Shown here: one piece after another, positions 28,150 through 36,578 of the stretch | How the letters are laid out: each line of letters opens with the position of its first letter | How positions within the stretch are numbered: the first letter of the stretch is position 1 | Source: Lachnospiraceae bacterium | GTDB lineage: Bacteria; Bacillota; Clostridia; Lachnospirales; Lachnospiraceae | NCBI GenBank assembly: GCA_021203205.1 | Contig: JAJQBQ010000010.1 | Span: 1-64,000 of the forward strand | Reading direction: 5' to 3' | Length of the DNA stretch: 64,000 bases | Notes under the pieces: generated by a model | Seen by the model: the letters and a program-made list of their open reading frames with translations, nothing else | What the model was told of the DNA's origin: nothing | Databases searched by the model: none | Made by a program: the position numbers and the translations under genes

Positions 28150-28995
28150 ATGGCACAGATTATTGACGGAAAGAAAATATCGACACAGATTAAGGACGAG
28201 TGCCGGGAGCGCACGGCGGCGCTGGCCGCGCAGGGCATCACGGTCACGCTTGCAGTGATTCAGGTGGGCAGCGATCCCGCATCCTCCGTGTACGTGCGGA
28301 ACAAAAAGCGCGCCTGCGAATACTGCGGCATCCGCTCGCTTTCCTATGAGCTGCCGGAGACGGTGAGCGAGGAGGAGCTTCTGAACCTGATCCGTGAACT
28401 CAACAGCCGCGCGGACGTGAACGGCATTCTGGTGCAGCTGCCGCTGCCGAAGCATATCTCGGAGGACCGCGTAACGGAAGCCATCGACCCGGGCAAGGAT
28501 GTGGACGGTTTCCACCCCATGAGCGTCGGCGCGCTCTCCATCGGAAAGCCCGGCTTTGTCTCCTGCACGCCCCAGGGCGTGATCGAGCTCTTAAAGCGCA
28601 GCGGCATCTCCATCCGCAGGAAAGAGTGTGTCGTGGTGGGACGCAGCAACATTGTCGGCAAGCCGATGGCCATGCTGCTGCTCCGGGAAAACGGCACGGT
28701 GACGGTGACCCACTCCGCCACGGTGAACCTGAAAGAGGTCACCCGCCGTGCGGATATCCTCGTGGTAGCCATCGGAAAACCGGGTTTTATCACGGGAGAT
28801 GACCTGAAAGAAGGCGCTGTCGTCATCGACGTCGGCATCAACCGCGGCGCGGACGGAAAACTCTGCGGCGATGTGGACTTTGAGAGTGCCCGGAAGGTGG
28901 CCTCCTGGATCACGCCTGTGCCGGGCGGCGTCGGCCCCATGACCATCGCCATGCTCATGAGCAATTGTGTGAAGTCGGTGGAGATGAAGAGATAG
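28150..28995 (+). CDS. folD: Methylene-THF dehydrogenase / methenyl-THF cyclohydrolase
   Basis: FolD interconverts 5,10-methylene-, methenyl- and 10-formyl-THF with NADP(H). The 281-residue protein has the family motifs: VQVGSDPASSVYVRNKKRACEYCGI with the active-site Tyr and Lys, LVQLPLPKHI, DPGKDVDGFHP, CTPQGVIELL, VVGRSNIVGKPMAMLL (NADP site), VTHSAT, GKPGFI, VIDVGIN and the final TPVPGGVGPMTIAML. The ATG at 28150 follows GAGGA by 5 nt; an ATG at 28138 in frame contains that site. It is paired with fhs upstream across a 35-bp repeat array. Confidence 0.97.
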   Translation: MAQIIDGKKISTQIKDECRERTAALAAQGITVTLAVIQVGSDPASSVYVRNKKRACEYCGIRSLSYELPETVSEEELLNLIRELNSRADVNGILVQLPLPKHISEDRVTEAIDPGKDVDGFHPMSVGALSIGKPGFVSCTPQGVIELLKRSGISIRRKECVVVGRSNIVGKPMAMLLLRENGTVTVTHSATVNLKEVTRRADILVVAIGKPGFITGDDLKEGAVVIDVGINRGADGKLCGDVDFESARKVASWITPVPGGVGPMTIAMLMSNCVKSVEMKR

Positions 28996-29024
28996 ATGTA
29001 TATTTCCGGCAGATGAATTCCAAA

Positions 29025-29127
29025 ATCCATGGCATGGATTGAAAAGCAGATTTCGAAAATCCGTAGTATGGATGAAAAAGTGGAGGCTCAGAATTCATGG
29101 CATGGATATGGAAAGCGGATTTCAAAA
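29025..29127. repeat. 34-bp tandem array between folD and priA, three units
   Basis: Units start at 29025, 29059 and 29093 (34, 34, 35 bp; ATYCATGGCATGGAT core) with a fourth, badly decayed unit after 29128. The array lies upstream of the priA start; the frame happens to be open through it but has no ribosome binding site. Confidence 0.85.
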
Positions 29128-29212
29128 ATCTGCCGGTTTGTTGAAAGTATTTTTGAATAAGAACCGAAATCGGAGACGGCATGTTTCGGGAAAGGTCAGG
29201 GAGAAAAGTTTT

Positions 29213-31756
29213 GTGAAATACGCGAATGTGATCATAGATATTTCTTTGGAAAAACTGGACAGAGTATTTCAGTACATCATTCCTGACAACATGCGGGAAG
29301 AGCTGCACGTCGGCATGCTGGTAAAGGTGCCCTTCGGGCGGGCAACCCGCCGGGGATATGTGGTGGAGCTTCTCGATGAGGCCCGGTACCCCGAGGAAAA
29401 ATTAAAAGAGATCGGCGAAATCGAAAAGAAAAGCGTGACCGTATCCGGGCAGATGATCGAGCTGGCCTGGTGGATGAAGGAGCGCTACGGTTGCACCATG
29501 AACCAGGCGTTAAAAACCGTGCTTCCGGTGAAGCGCCAGGTGAAGGCGAGAAAGACGGGGCATTCCATCTACCGCAGCGAGGAATTCGAGCGGATGGTGG
29601 AGCAGCAGGAGATCGTCACCTTAAACGAGGAGCAGCGGAGCGTGGCGGAGGCTCTAAAAAGGGCATTGAGGAAAAAATCCGGTCCGTCAGATTCACGGCC
29701 CGACGGGGAGAACCGCCTGACAGATTCAAGATCCGACGGGGAAGACCATCTGACAGATTTACGGTTCGACGGGGAAGACCAACTGACAGATTCAAGGTCC
29801 GATGGGAGAAACCAACTGTCAGATTCATGGTTCGACAGGGAAGATCAACCGTCAGAATCACCGCCCGGCATGAAAGACAGGAGCAGGGAAAGGGAAGGTT
29901 TATCGGACAGCCTTGAGTCGGATCCTTTTCCACCGAATGTACACCTCCTCTTCGGCGTGACCGGCAGCGGAAAGACGGAGGTCTACCTCGACCTGATCGA
30001 GGAAACCATCCGCAGGAAGAAGCAGGCGATCGTGCTGATCCCGGAAATATCCCTCACCATGCAGACGATTCTGCGCTTTCGCAGGCGCCTGGGCGACGCA
30101 GTGGCCGTCATCCACTCGCGCCTCTCCGACGGTGAGCGGTATGAAACCTTTGATCGGGCAAAGCGGGGGGAGGTTTCCGTGGTGGTGGGGGCGCGGAGCG
30201 CCATCTTCACGCCGTTTCCAAAGCTCGGGCTCATCATTATCGATGAGGAGCACGAGGAATCCTACAAAAATGAGCCGGTGCCGAAGTACCACGCCCGGGA
30301 GATTGCCATCCAACGCTCGGAAATGACGGGGGCCATGGTGCTCCTGGGCTCGGCGACACCGTCGCTGGAAAGCTTCTACCGGGCAAAAAGCGGGTACTAC
30401 GGGTTCCACGAGCTTCCGCACCGGGGCGGCGCGGGGGAGCTTCCGGCGGTGTCGGTAGTCGACCTGCGGGAGGAGCTGGCGAAGGGAAACCGTACCATTT
30501 TGAGCCGTGAGCTGGAGGAAGACATGGTGCGGGCTCTCGAAGAGAAGCGCCAGATCATGCTGTTTCTGAACCGCCGGGGCTACGCGAACTTCGTTTCCTG
30601 CCGCAGCTGCGGCCAGGTCATTTCATGTCCGCACTGCTCGGTGGCACTGAAACCCCACCGGGACGGAAAGCTGAAATGTCACTACTGCGGCTACGAGGCG
30701 ACGGCGCCGAAGCGCTGCCCCACCTGCGGGTCGCCGTACATCGGCCGGTTCGGCACAGGCACGCAGAAGGTGGAAGAGTATATAAGAAAGCGTTTCCCGC
30801 AGGCAGGGGTGCTGCGCATGGACGTGGACACCACCGCAGGGAAGGAAGGCCACGAGGCGATCTTAAAACAGTTCCGGGACGGCGAGGCGGACATCCTCAT
30901 CGGCACCCAGATGATCGTGAAGGGCCATGATATCAAAAACGTGACGCTGGTGGGTATCCTGGCGGCGGATCTGTCGCTGTTCGCGTCGGATTACGGTGCT
31001 GCGGAGCGCACCTTCGATCTTCTTACCCAGGCCGCGGGCCGCGCCGGGAGGGGAGAGCACGCGGGGAAGGTCGTCATACAGACATACCGTCCTGACCATT
31101 ACAGCATCGTGCGGGCGGCCACCCAGGATTACGTCGGTTTTTATGAGGACGAGATGGCCTTCCGCCGCACCATGCATTACCCGCCCTGCGGGCAGATGGC
31201 CGCATTTCTTGTCACATCCGCAGATGAAGCGGAGGCGGACCGGCTTGCGGAGACCGTGGCGCGGGCGCTGAAGGCCGGTGCCGGAGTTCCCGGAGAAAGC
31301 CGCCGCCCGGACAGTCATCCGCCGGAGAACGGTGCGCGGATGTGTGAGGGAGAAAAAAAATTCAGCATCCGCCCGCGTGAGACAGAAGAAAGAAACAGTT
31401 TTAGCAGAGACACGTATGGGGTGGAAGCAGAAAACGGTTTGAACAGGGACACATACGGGACGGAAGAAAGAAACGATTCGAACAGTGTTTCTCAGTGGAG
31501 GAGAGAAAGAAATGGTTTGAACGGGCTCCTTCATGGAGCGGAAGATAAAATGGGAGAAAACATGCTCACCGTGATTGGCCCCACGGAAGCTTCCGTGGCG
31601 AAAGTGAAGGATATCTTCCGCAGGGTCATTTACATCAAACATGATGACCTGCATGTGATCCTGCACGCCCGGGACGTGGCGATGAGGGCTTTTGACACCG
31701 CCTCGAAAAGCGACGGCATGATCCAGTTTGATCTGTCGCCGGGCGGGACGGTCTGA
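29213..31756 (+). CDS. priA: Primosomal protein N' (PriA helicase) with two repeat insertions
   Basis: PriA recognises stalled forks and reloads the replicative helicase. The 847-residue protein begins with the 3'-DNA-binding domain (KYANVIIDISLEKLDRVFQYIIP), followed by a helicase core with GVTGSGKTEVY (Walker A), DEEHEESYK, LGSATPSLES, a zinc-binding block of paired Cys (CRSCGQVISCPHC...CHYCGY...CPTCGS), and QMIVKGHD and AAGRAGRG motifs. Two insertions interrupt it: residues about 155-235 before Walker A, holding five 11-residue repeats, and about 695-785 before the C-terminal domain, holding 13-residue repeats. GTG 29213 with AGGGAG upstream gives the normal family start; an open frame further upstream runs through a noncoding repeat array and is not used. 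Confidence 0.95.
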   Translation: MKYANVIIDISLEKLDRVFQYIIPDNMREELHVGMLVKVPFGRATRRGYVVELLDEARYPEEKLKEIGEIEKKSVTVSGQMIELAWWMKERYGCTMNQALKTVLPVKRQVKARKTGHSIYRSEEFERMVEQQEIVTLNEEQRSVAEALKRALRKKSGPSDSRPDGENRLTDSRSDGEDHLTDLRFDGEDQLTDSRSDGRNQLSDSWFDREDQPSESPPGMKDRSREREGLSDSLESDPFPPNVHLLFGVTGSGKTEVYLDLIEETIRRKKQAIVLIPEISLTMQTILRFRRRLGDAVAVIHSRLSDGERYETFDRAKRGEVSVVVGARSAIFTPFPKLGLIIIDEEHEESYKNEPVPKYHAREIAIQRSEMTGAMVLLGSATPSLESFYRAKSGYYGFHELPHRGGAGELPAVSVVDLREELAKGNRTILSRELEEDMVRALEEKRQIMLFLNRRGYANFVSCRSCGQVISCPHCSVALKPHRDGKLKCHYCGYEATAPKRCPTCGSPYIGRFGTGTQKVEEYIRKRFPQAGVLRMDVDTTAGKEGHEAILKQFRDGEADILIGTQMIVKGHDIKNVTLVGILAADLSLFASDYGAAERTFDLLTQAAGRAGRGEHAGKVVIQTYRPDHYSIVRAATQDYVGFYEDEMAFRRTMHYPPCGQMAAFLVTSADEAEADRLAETVARALKAGAGVPGESRRPDSHPPENGARMCEGEKKFSIRPRETEERNSFSRDTYGVEAENGLNRDTYGTEERNDSNSVSQWRRERNGLNGLLHGAEDKMGENMLTVIGPTEASVAKVKDIFRRVIYIKHDDLHVILHARDVAMRAFDTASKSDGMIQFDLSPGGTV
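29690..29854 (+). repeat. 33-bp in-frame tandem repeat in priA, five copies
   Basis: Units at 29690, 29723, 29756, 29789 and 29822 encode DSRSDGEDHLT-type 11-residue units; a partial sixth follows. They lie just before the Walker A segment. Confidence 0.93.
31382..31561 (+). repeat. 39-bp in-frame tandem repeat in priA, four and a half copies
   Basis: Units at 31382, 31421, 31460 and 31499, then a partial one at 31538, encode TEERN-x-x-N-x-DTYG-type 13-residue units. The sequence is unrelated to the 33-bp repeat in the same gene. Confidence 0.88.
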
Positions 31757-32092
31757 ATTTAGAGAAGGTGAACATGAGAGCCGGCACAGGACGGTTACAG
31801 ACGGAATGTGCGATATCCATGTTCTCATATAAACAGAGAAGAAGAAGAGAAAAAATGGCACAGGAATGTCTGAAGGGAACCTTCGCGAAAGCAGACATAC
31901 GGATGCTTTTTAAGGATTGCGGGAACTGAAGAAAATGCGAAGCATTTTTTTGGGGTCCCAAACACATGAATTCGGATGCGAGCATCCGATTCATAGGTTT
32001 TAGACCCTGGTGTCATCATATTGATTTCAGAATCAAAAAAGAAATAAAAGAAAAAGAAGAAAAATAAGAATATAGAAGAAAGGTGCAGGGAA
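31757..32092. other. priA-def gap with two palindromic structures
   Basis: No gene is supported. AAAATGC-GAA-GCATTTT at 31933-31949 followed by T's could act as a weak terminator of priA and has the same GCGAAGC core as the hairpin at 5437. Directly after it, 31952-31979 and 31981-32006 form a long imperfect inverted repeat (GGGTCCCAAACACATGAATTC arm against GAATCGGATGC arm) that looks like a dispersed palindromic element. TTGATT-TCAG-AATCAA at 32021-32036 is a further small palindrome. The last 60 bp before def are very A-rich. Confidence 0.55.
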
Positions 32093-32566
32093 ATGGCGAT
32101 CAGAAGAATCAGGGAACTTGGGGACGACTGCCTGCGGAAGGTATGCCGCCCGGTAAAGGAGATGAACCGACGTACAAAAATACTCATCGAGGATATGCTC
32201 GATACCATGTATCTGTCGGACGGGGTGGGGCTTGCGGCGCCGCAGGTCGGTATCTTAAAGCAGATCGTGGTGATCGATGTCGGTGACGGGGCGGTGATCC
32301 TTATCAACCCGGAAATCATCGAGAGCGACGGCGAGCAGACCGGAAGCGAGGGGTGCTTAAGCGTTCCGGGAAAGGCCGGAAATGTGACCAGGCCCAATCA
32401 TGTGATTGTCCGGGCATTAAATGAGAACATGGAGGAAATCGAGGTGGAAGGGACGGAGCTTCTCGCCCGCGCCATGTGCCATGAGATCGATCACCTGCAC
32501 GGCATCATGTACACCGATAAGGTCGAGGGAGACCTGTATGAGGTGACAAACGAAGAAGAAGAGTAA
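32093..32566 (+). CDS. def: Peptide deformylase
   Basis: Def removes the N-formyl group from nascent proteins at the ribosome exit. The 157-residue protein has all three motifs: GVGLAAPQVG at residues 44-53, EGCLSVPG with metal ligand Cys88, and the HEIDH box with His130, Glu131 and His134. Length is normal for the clostridial type. AGGTGCAGGG lies just before the ATG. It precedes fmt by about 80 bp, so the enzymes that add and remove the formyl group are encoded together, downstream of priA as in many Firmicutes. Confidence 0.97.
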   Translation: MAIRRIRELGDDCLRKVCRPVKEMNRRTKILIEDMLDTMYLSDGVGLAAPQVGILKQIVVIDVGDGAVILINPEIIESDGEQTGSEGCLSVPGKAGNVTRPNHVIVRALNENMEEIEVEGTELLARAMCHEIDHLHGIMYTDKVEGDLYEVTNEEEE

Positions 32567-32650
32567 ACATGATTTTCATATGTCTGTCTGTGCCGGAGCG
32601 TCACAGGATAGCCTGAACGATTTTGTTTACGCTCCGGAATGGGGATGAAA

Positions 32651-33775
32651 ATGCGGATTATATTTATGGGAACGCCCGATTTCGCGGTCAGTGCGCTGAA
32701 GGCGCTCGTTGCAGACGGGCATGAGGTCGTCTGCGCCGTGACGCAACCGGACAAACCGAAGGGTCGGGGGAAAAAAATGCAGTTTCCGCCGGTGAAGGAA
32801 GCCGCACAGAAAGCGGGCATCCCGGTGGAGCAGCCGCAACGTGTGCGCGGGAACGAAGAATTCCTCGCAAAAATGGAAGCCCTTCGCCCGGACGTGATCG
32901 TGGTGGCGGCCTACGGCCAGATTCTGCCGCAACGCCTGCTGGATATCCCGGCCTGCGGCTGCATCAACATCCACGCGTCGTTGCTTCCGAAATACCGCGG
33001 GGCATCGCCCATTCAAAACGCCATCCTTGCGGGTGAAACGGTGACGGGCATCACCACCATGCGCATGGACGCGGGGCTGGATACGGGCGACATCATCGAG
33101 CAGCGCGAAATCCCGATCGCTGCGGATGAGACGGGCGGAAGCCTGCATGACAGGCTGGCGGAGCTGGGCGGAGAGCTGATTCTCTCCACCTTAAAGAAAA
33201 TCGGGGAGGGTACGGCACAGTACGCGAAGCAGGACGATGCCGCGGCCACCCACTGCGGGAAAATCGCAAAGCAGACGGGAGCGCTGGACTTTACAAAGTC
33301 TGCGGCGGAGCTGGAACGGCAGATCCGGGCGCTGGATCCCTGGCCGGGAACCTTCACCTGTATCGGGGACAGAAATATCAAGGTGTGGAGCGCGGAGGTA
33401 TCGGCGGAAGACAATGTTCCGGAAAACAATGTCGGAGACGGCCAAAATCAGGGCAGAAATCAGAGCTTCGGGACAACTGCGGGAGCCGATGCAAAGCGGG
33501 ACGGTACGGCAATTGCGGGAGCCGATGCGAAACAGGAGGATGGAGCAGACTCCGGAAGCGAATCAAATCCGGAAATCAGAACCGGGGCGGAAGAAAAAAC
33601 GCCGGGCGAAGTCGTGGGATTTGGTTTCGCGCCGTATGCGAAAGACCGCATCCTGGTGCAGACCGGCGACGGCATTCTCGCGATCCGTGAGCTGCAGCCG
33701 GAGGGAAAACGCCGCATGGCGGCGGACGCGTACCTGCGCGGGTACCCGGTGGAACTGCATGCGAGGTTGGGTTAA
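32651..33775 (+). CDS. fmt: Methionyl-tRNA formyltransferase with a linker insertion
   Basis: Fmt formylates initiator Met-tRNA with 10-formyl-THF, the product of the Fhs/FolD pair in this window. The 374-residue protein starts with MRIIFMGTPDFAV, has the formyl-transfer core with INIHASLLPKYRGASPI, GVTGIT-type segment TVTGITTMRMDAGLDTGD, and a C-terminal OB-like domain ending in AYLRGYPVELHARLG. Residues about 253-316, encoded at 33406-33600, are a Gly/Asn/Asp/Glu-rich insertion within the C-terminal domain; inside it a 36-bp duplication (from 33479 and 33515) encodes AGADAK twice. Most Fmt proteins are about 310 residues, so the insertion accounts for the extra length. GGGGA precedes ATG 32651 by 6 nt. 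Confidence 0.95.
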   Translation: MRIIFMGTPDFAVSALKALVADGHEVVCAVTQPDKPKGRGKKMQFPPVKEAAQKAGIPVEQPQRVRGNEEFLAKMEALRPDVIVVAAYGQILPQRLLDIPACGCINIHASLLPKYRGASPIQNAILAGETVTGITTMRMDAGLDTGDIIEQREIPIAADETGGSLHDRLAELGGELILSTLKKIGEGTAQYAKQDDAAATHCGKIAKQTGALDFTKSAAELERQIRALDPWPGTFTCIGDRNIKVWSAEVSAEDNVPENNVGDGQNQGRNQSFGTTAGADAKRDGTAIAGADAKQEDGADSGSESNPEIRTGAEEKTPGEVVGFGFAPYAKDRILVQTGDGILAIRELQPEGKRRMAADAYLRGYPVELHARLG

Positions 33776-33881
33776 ACCGGTGGTGATGGGTGTTCCCGTT
33801 CACGGGCGAACTCAGGTGTCGCGTTTGGCAAATTACTGGGCTTAGCGGCCTTGCACTTTATTTTTTTGGAGAATAAAAAAA

Positions 33882-33910
33882 TTGTTGAAATTTTATGAAA
33901 TATATAATAT
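33882..33910 (+). promoter_or_regulatory. Probable promoter of the SGNH-hydrolase gene
   Basis: TTGTTG at 33882-33887 and TAATAT at 33905-33910 (17-nt spacing; TATAAT overlaps at 33903) sit in an AT-rich stretch. Transcription would start near 33917, right before the structured leader. Confidence 0.5.
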
Positions 33911-33920
33911 GATAGAAACT

Positions 33921-34020
33921 GTGTCGGCGAAAGCTTTTGCCCTTAACAGGCGACCATGAATTGCAACATTTCATTGCCGTTGGTTTCCGCAGCATGGGCA
34001 TCAGTCGGCATTGCCGACAC
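33921..34020 (+). ncRNA. Candidate structured leader RNA, family not recognised
   Basis: GTGTCGGC at 33921-33928 pairs perfectly with GCCGACAC at 34013-34020, closing about 84 nt. Inside, ATGAAT can pair with ATTTCAT around 33956-33975 and TGCCG with CGGCA around 33974-34010, so a three-way junction is possible. It starts a few bases after a predicted transcription start and leaves a leader of about 250 nt before a secreted protein gene. It does not match c-di-GMP, c-di-AMP, cobalamin, SAM or THF riboswitch sequences that I know. Confidence 0.4.
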
Positions 34021-34168
34021 AATATGTGAGTTCCCTTTTATCGGAGAACGGACGGGAGATACGGACCTAAAATATAATCGGAAGCAGAGCTGAAGATTTG
34101 ACTGTTTTTTTGCTGACTCCGTTACAGGGAAGATGCATGTAAAATATATGGAAATGGAGGAACAATTG

Positions 34169-36343
34169 ATGAAAAGAAAACTGAGATGTAAAATCTTAAG
34201 TCTTCTGATGGTGGCGGTCATGTGTATCGGACTGCTGCCGGCATCCGTGCAGGGCGCGGAGGATGCCATCGTCTATGTGGCTGCCGGTGACAGCATCACC
34301 ACCGGTTATGGCCTCGACGATAAGAGCAGCGAATGTTATGTTACGCTGTTTGCCGAAGACATCGGCGCAGATTCGACCACGAATCTGGGTGTGGACGGGC
34401 TGACAGCGGCATTGCTGTACACGTATCTCGCGACAGGCACTTATGACACTGTCATCGCTTACGCGGATGTGATTACCATCACCATCGGCGGCAATGACCT
34501 GATGGCGGCGTTTTATGAGGTGGTCGCGGAGATTTGCACCGCCAGCGGCACGACGATGGACGCGACTATGGTTCAGACAATACTCTCTGATCCGGTTACG
34601 TATTCCACACAGGCGCTGGCACTGTACCGGCTTTTAAACACTGAGGATGCAGTCACCTATATGGCAGGCTCCACCACGCTAACATCTGCTATTTATGCCT
34701 GTGTGCAGAATGTGAACAACATTGCGTCGTACATAAAGAGTGTGAATGAGGATGCAGTGATCCTCATCGCCAACCAGTACAACCCGTATCAGTGGCTGTC
34801 GGGTTGCGAATACATCGTGGCACTTTTTGAAGCCGGCGTAACCGCATACAATTATGCGCTTTCTGTGGCACAGACATCGGATTATACGTTGGTGGATGTC
34901 TACAGTGCGTTTGCTGAGTCGGGGGACACGCTCACGAATGCATATTTTACCATTAATTATGCCACTCTGTCCTATGACATGAATTTTGACTTCCACCCGA
35001 ACGCGGACGGCCACGCGGTGATCGCGGATGCGATGGCGGCGGCGTATGAATCTGCGACAGCTGCGGATGACGATTCTGAGGATACTTCGGTCACGGTTAC
35101 AAATGTGGAGGTCGTGGAGCTGAATGCAGATGAGTTTACGGTGGGAGACAGCCCGAATCTTGCCGACATGACGATCCTCGTTACCTACAGTGATGATTCC
35201 ACGAAGACTCTGACATTTGATGAGGGCATGGATTACCTCTATGATGATGATGATTATGATTACAGTAACTTCATTGAGTATTTCCTGTACAACGTGGTCA
35301 CTTATGAAGAAGATGGAGAAGTTATCGAATACGTCGACTCTTACTGGTATGGATATCCGATCCCTGATGAGGGGGAATATCTTGTAGGCTTTATCGTGTC
35401 TGGGACTGATAGCTGGCAGTACATTTACACAGATACGAGTGTCACGATAAGTGCTCTGCTGGCTTCGTCGCTGGAGAATGTTACATCGCTCACATTGAAT
35501 GAGACCTATACGACGAATCTGGAAGAGACAGGCGACTGGGTATGGTACAGCTACACCCCGGAGGCTTCCGGATACTATGTTTTCCAGTCATCGAATAATT
35601 ATCAGGAAGATAATTACGTGGATCCTTTCGTGGAGCTTTACTCTCTGAACAGCGACGGAACACTGACCTACATTACTTATAACGATGACTATGATGATGA
35701 AAACTTTTATCTGTACTATTATCTGACGGAAGGGGTTACTTATTATTTCAAAACCAGATCTTTCATGGATAGCTATGTAGGCCTGTATGATGTGGAGCTG
35801 ACTTCTGAAGAAGAGACCACCACAGAGACAGATGCGGAAACCGTCCTCGCGGCGGCCATCGCACAGCTTGAAGCGGTGATTGCCGAGGCGGAAGCCCTGA
35901 ACGAGAGCGACTATTCGGCGGAAGACTGGGCGGCCATCCAGGCGGCTCTCACAAGCGCGCAGGCAGTGCTGGCAGATCTTGTGGCTAACGGAACGGATAC
36001 CAGCTATACCACGACGGAGATTCTTGCGATATATCAGGCTCTGACGACCGCAGTGACGGAGACAGAAACAGAAACTACATCGGAAGAAGACACCTCATCT
36101 ACGACGGAGGCAGATGAAGACGAGTCTGACACGACCACCGCGGAGGAAGATACGACGGAAGCAGAGGGTGACACGACAGAAGCGGAAGAAGAAACCACCG
36201 CAACATCCACGGATGGAACAGACACCGCTTCCACGGGTGATTCCTCAACGGGAACCGGCGATATTTCCACATGGATTTACTTTGTACTTCTGATCGGCGC
36301 GGCTGCAGGTGCGGTGCTGGTTGCGAAGAAGAAAGAAGCGTAA
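34169..36343 (+). CDS. Secreted SGNH/GDSL hydrolase with Ig-like and helical repeats, surface-anchored
   Basis: The 724-residue protein has a signal peptide (MKRKLRCKILSLLMVAVMC..., cleavage likely after SVQGA). Residues about 30-310 are an SGNH hydrolase: block I AAGDSITTGYG with the catalytic Ser, ITIGGNDLMAA, and DFHPNADGHAVIA with the Asp/His pair, so esterase or lipase activity on an extracellular ester is likely. An Ig-like domain (VVELNADEFTVGDSPNLADMT), a pre-peptidase-like beta domain (TGDWVWYSYTPEASGYYVF), a helical FIVAR-like segment and a Thr/Glu/Asp-rich stalk follow. It ends in a hydrophobic segment plus KKKEA, but with no LPxTG box, so it is probably a membrane-tail anchor. GGAGGA precedes ATG 34169. 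It is preceded by a structured leader and followed by a strong terminator. Confidence 0.85.
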   Translation: MKRKLRCKILSLLMVAVMCIGLLPASVQGAEDAIVYVAAGDSITTGYGLDDKSSECYVTLFAEDIGADSTTNLGVDGLTAALLYTYLATGTYDTVIAYADVITITIGGNDLMAAFYEVVAEICTASGTTMDATMVQTILSDPVTYSTQALALYRLLNTEDAVTYMAGSTTLTSAIYACVQNVNNIASYIKSVNEDAVILIANQYNPYQWLSGCEYIVALFEAGVTAYNYALSVAQTSDYTLVDVYSAFAESGDTLTNAYFTINYATLSYDMNFDFHPNADGHAVIADAMAAAYESATAADDDSEDTSVTVTNVEVVELNADEFTVGDSPNLADMTILVTYSDDSTKTLTFDEGMDYLYDDDDYDYSNFIEYFLYNVVTYEEDGEVIEYVDSYWYGYPIPDEGEYLVGFIVSGTDSWQYIYTDTSVTISALLASSLENVTSLTLNETYTTNLEETGDWVWYSYTPEASGYYVFQSSNNYQEDNYVDPFVELYSLNSDGTLTYITYNDDYDDENFYLYYYLTEGVTYYFKTRSFMDSYVGLYDVELTSEEETTTETDAETVLAAAIAQLEAVIAEAEALNESDYSAEDWAAIQAALTSAQAVLADLVANGTDTSYTTTEILAIYQALTTAVTETETETTSEEDTSSTTEADEDESDTTTAEEDTTEAEGDTTEAEEETTATSTDGTDTASTGDSSTGTGDISTWIYFVLLIGAAAGAVLVAKKKEA

Positions 36344-36362
36344 ATCGATAGAGACTAAAAAG

Positions 36363-36405
36363 AATCCGCGCTAACTAAATCAAATATGGATAGCGCGGAT
36401 TTCTT
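36363..36405 (+). terminator. Intrinsic terminator after the SGNH-hydrolase gene
   Basis: AATCCGCGCTA at 36363-36373 pairs perfectly with TAGCGCGGATT at 36391-36401 over an 11-bp stem with a 17-nt loop, followed by TTCTT. Confidence 0.75.
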
Positions 36406-36531
36406 ACATTTTAAATCACATAGATTACTATTTCACTTTTACACGGTTATGCCGATAGGCGCCACTCTTCGATATTCACCACATCTCTAATAGCCCTGGC
36501 AATCTAAAAATATGATGACATAATTTTGAAG

Positions 36532-36560
36532 TTGACGGATGTGTAAATAATGTGTATACT
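36532..36560 (+). promoter_or_regulatory. Promoter of hicA-hicB
   Basis: TTGACG at 36532-36537 and TATACT at 36555-36560 are spaced by exactly 17 nt, close to consensus, giving a leader of about 12 nt before hicA. HicB proteins usually repress here, but I see no clear operator. Confidence 0.7.
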
Positions 36561-36578
36561 TGGAAAGGGTGGGGACAT

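Noticed and set aside
29039-29212. N-terminal extension of PriA
   Set aside because: The frame is open only by chance through a 34-bp noncoding tandem array; GTG 29213 has the ribosome binding site and the normal family start.
33776-34168. Known riboswitch (c-di-GMP, c-di-AMP, cobalamin, THF)
   Set aside because: None of the conserved core sequences that I know for these classes is present, so only an unnamed structured leader is reported.
36206-36340. LPxTG sortase signal in the surface protein
   Set aside because: Only STGTGD-like residues precede the hydrophobic tail; no LPxTG or close variant is present.
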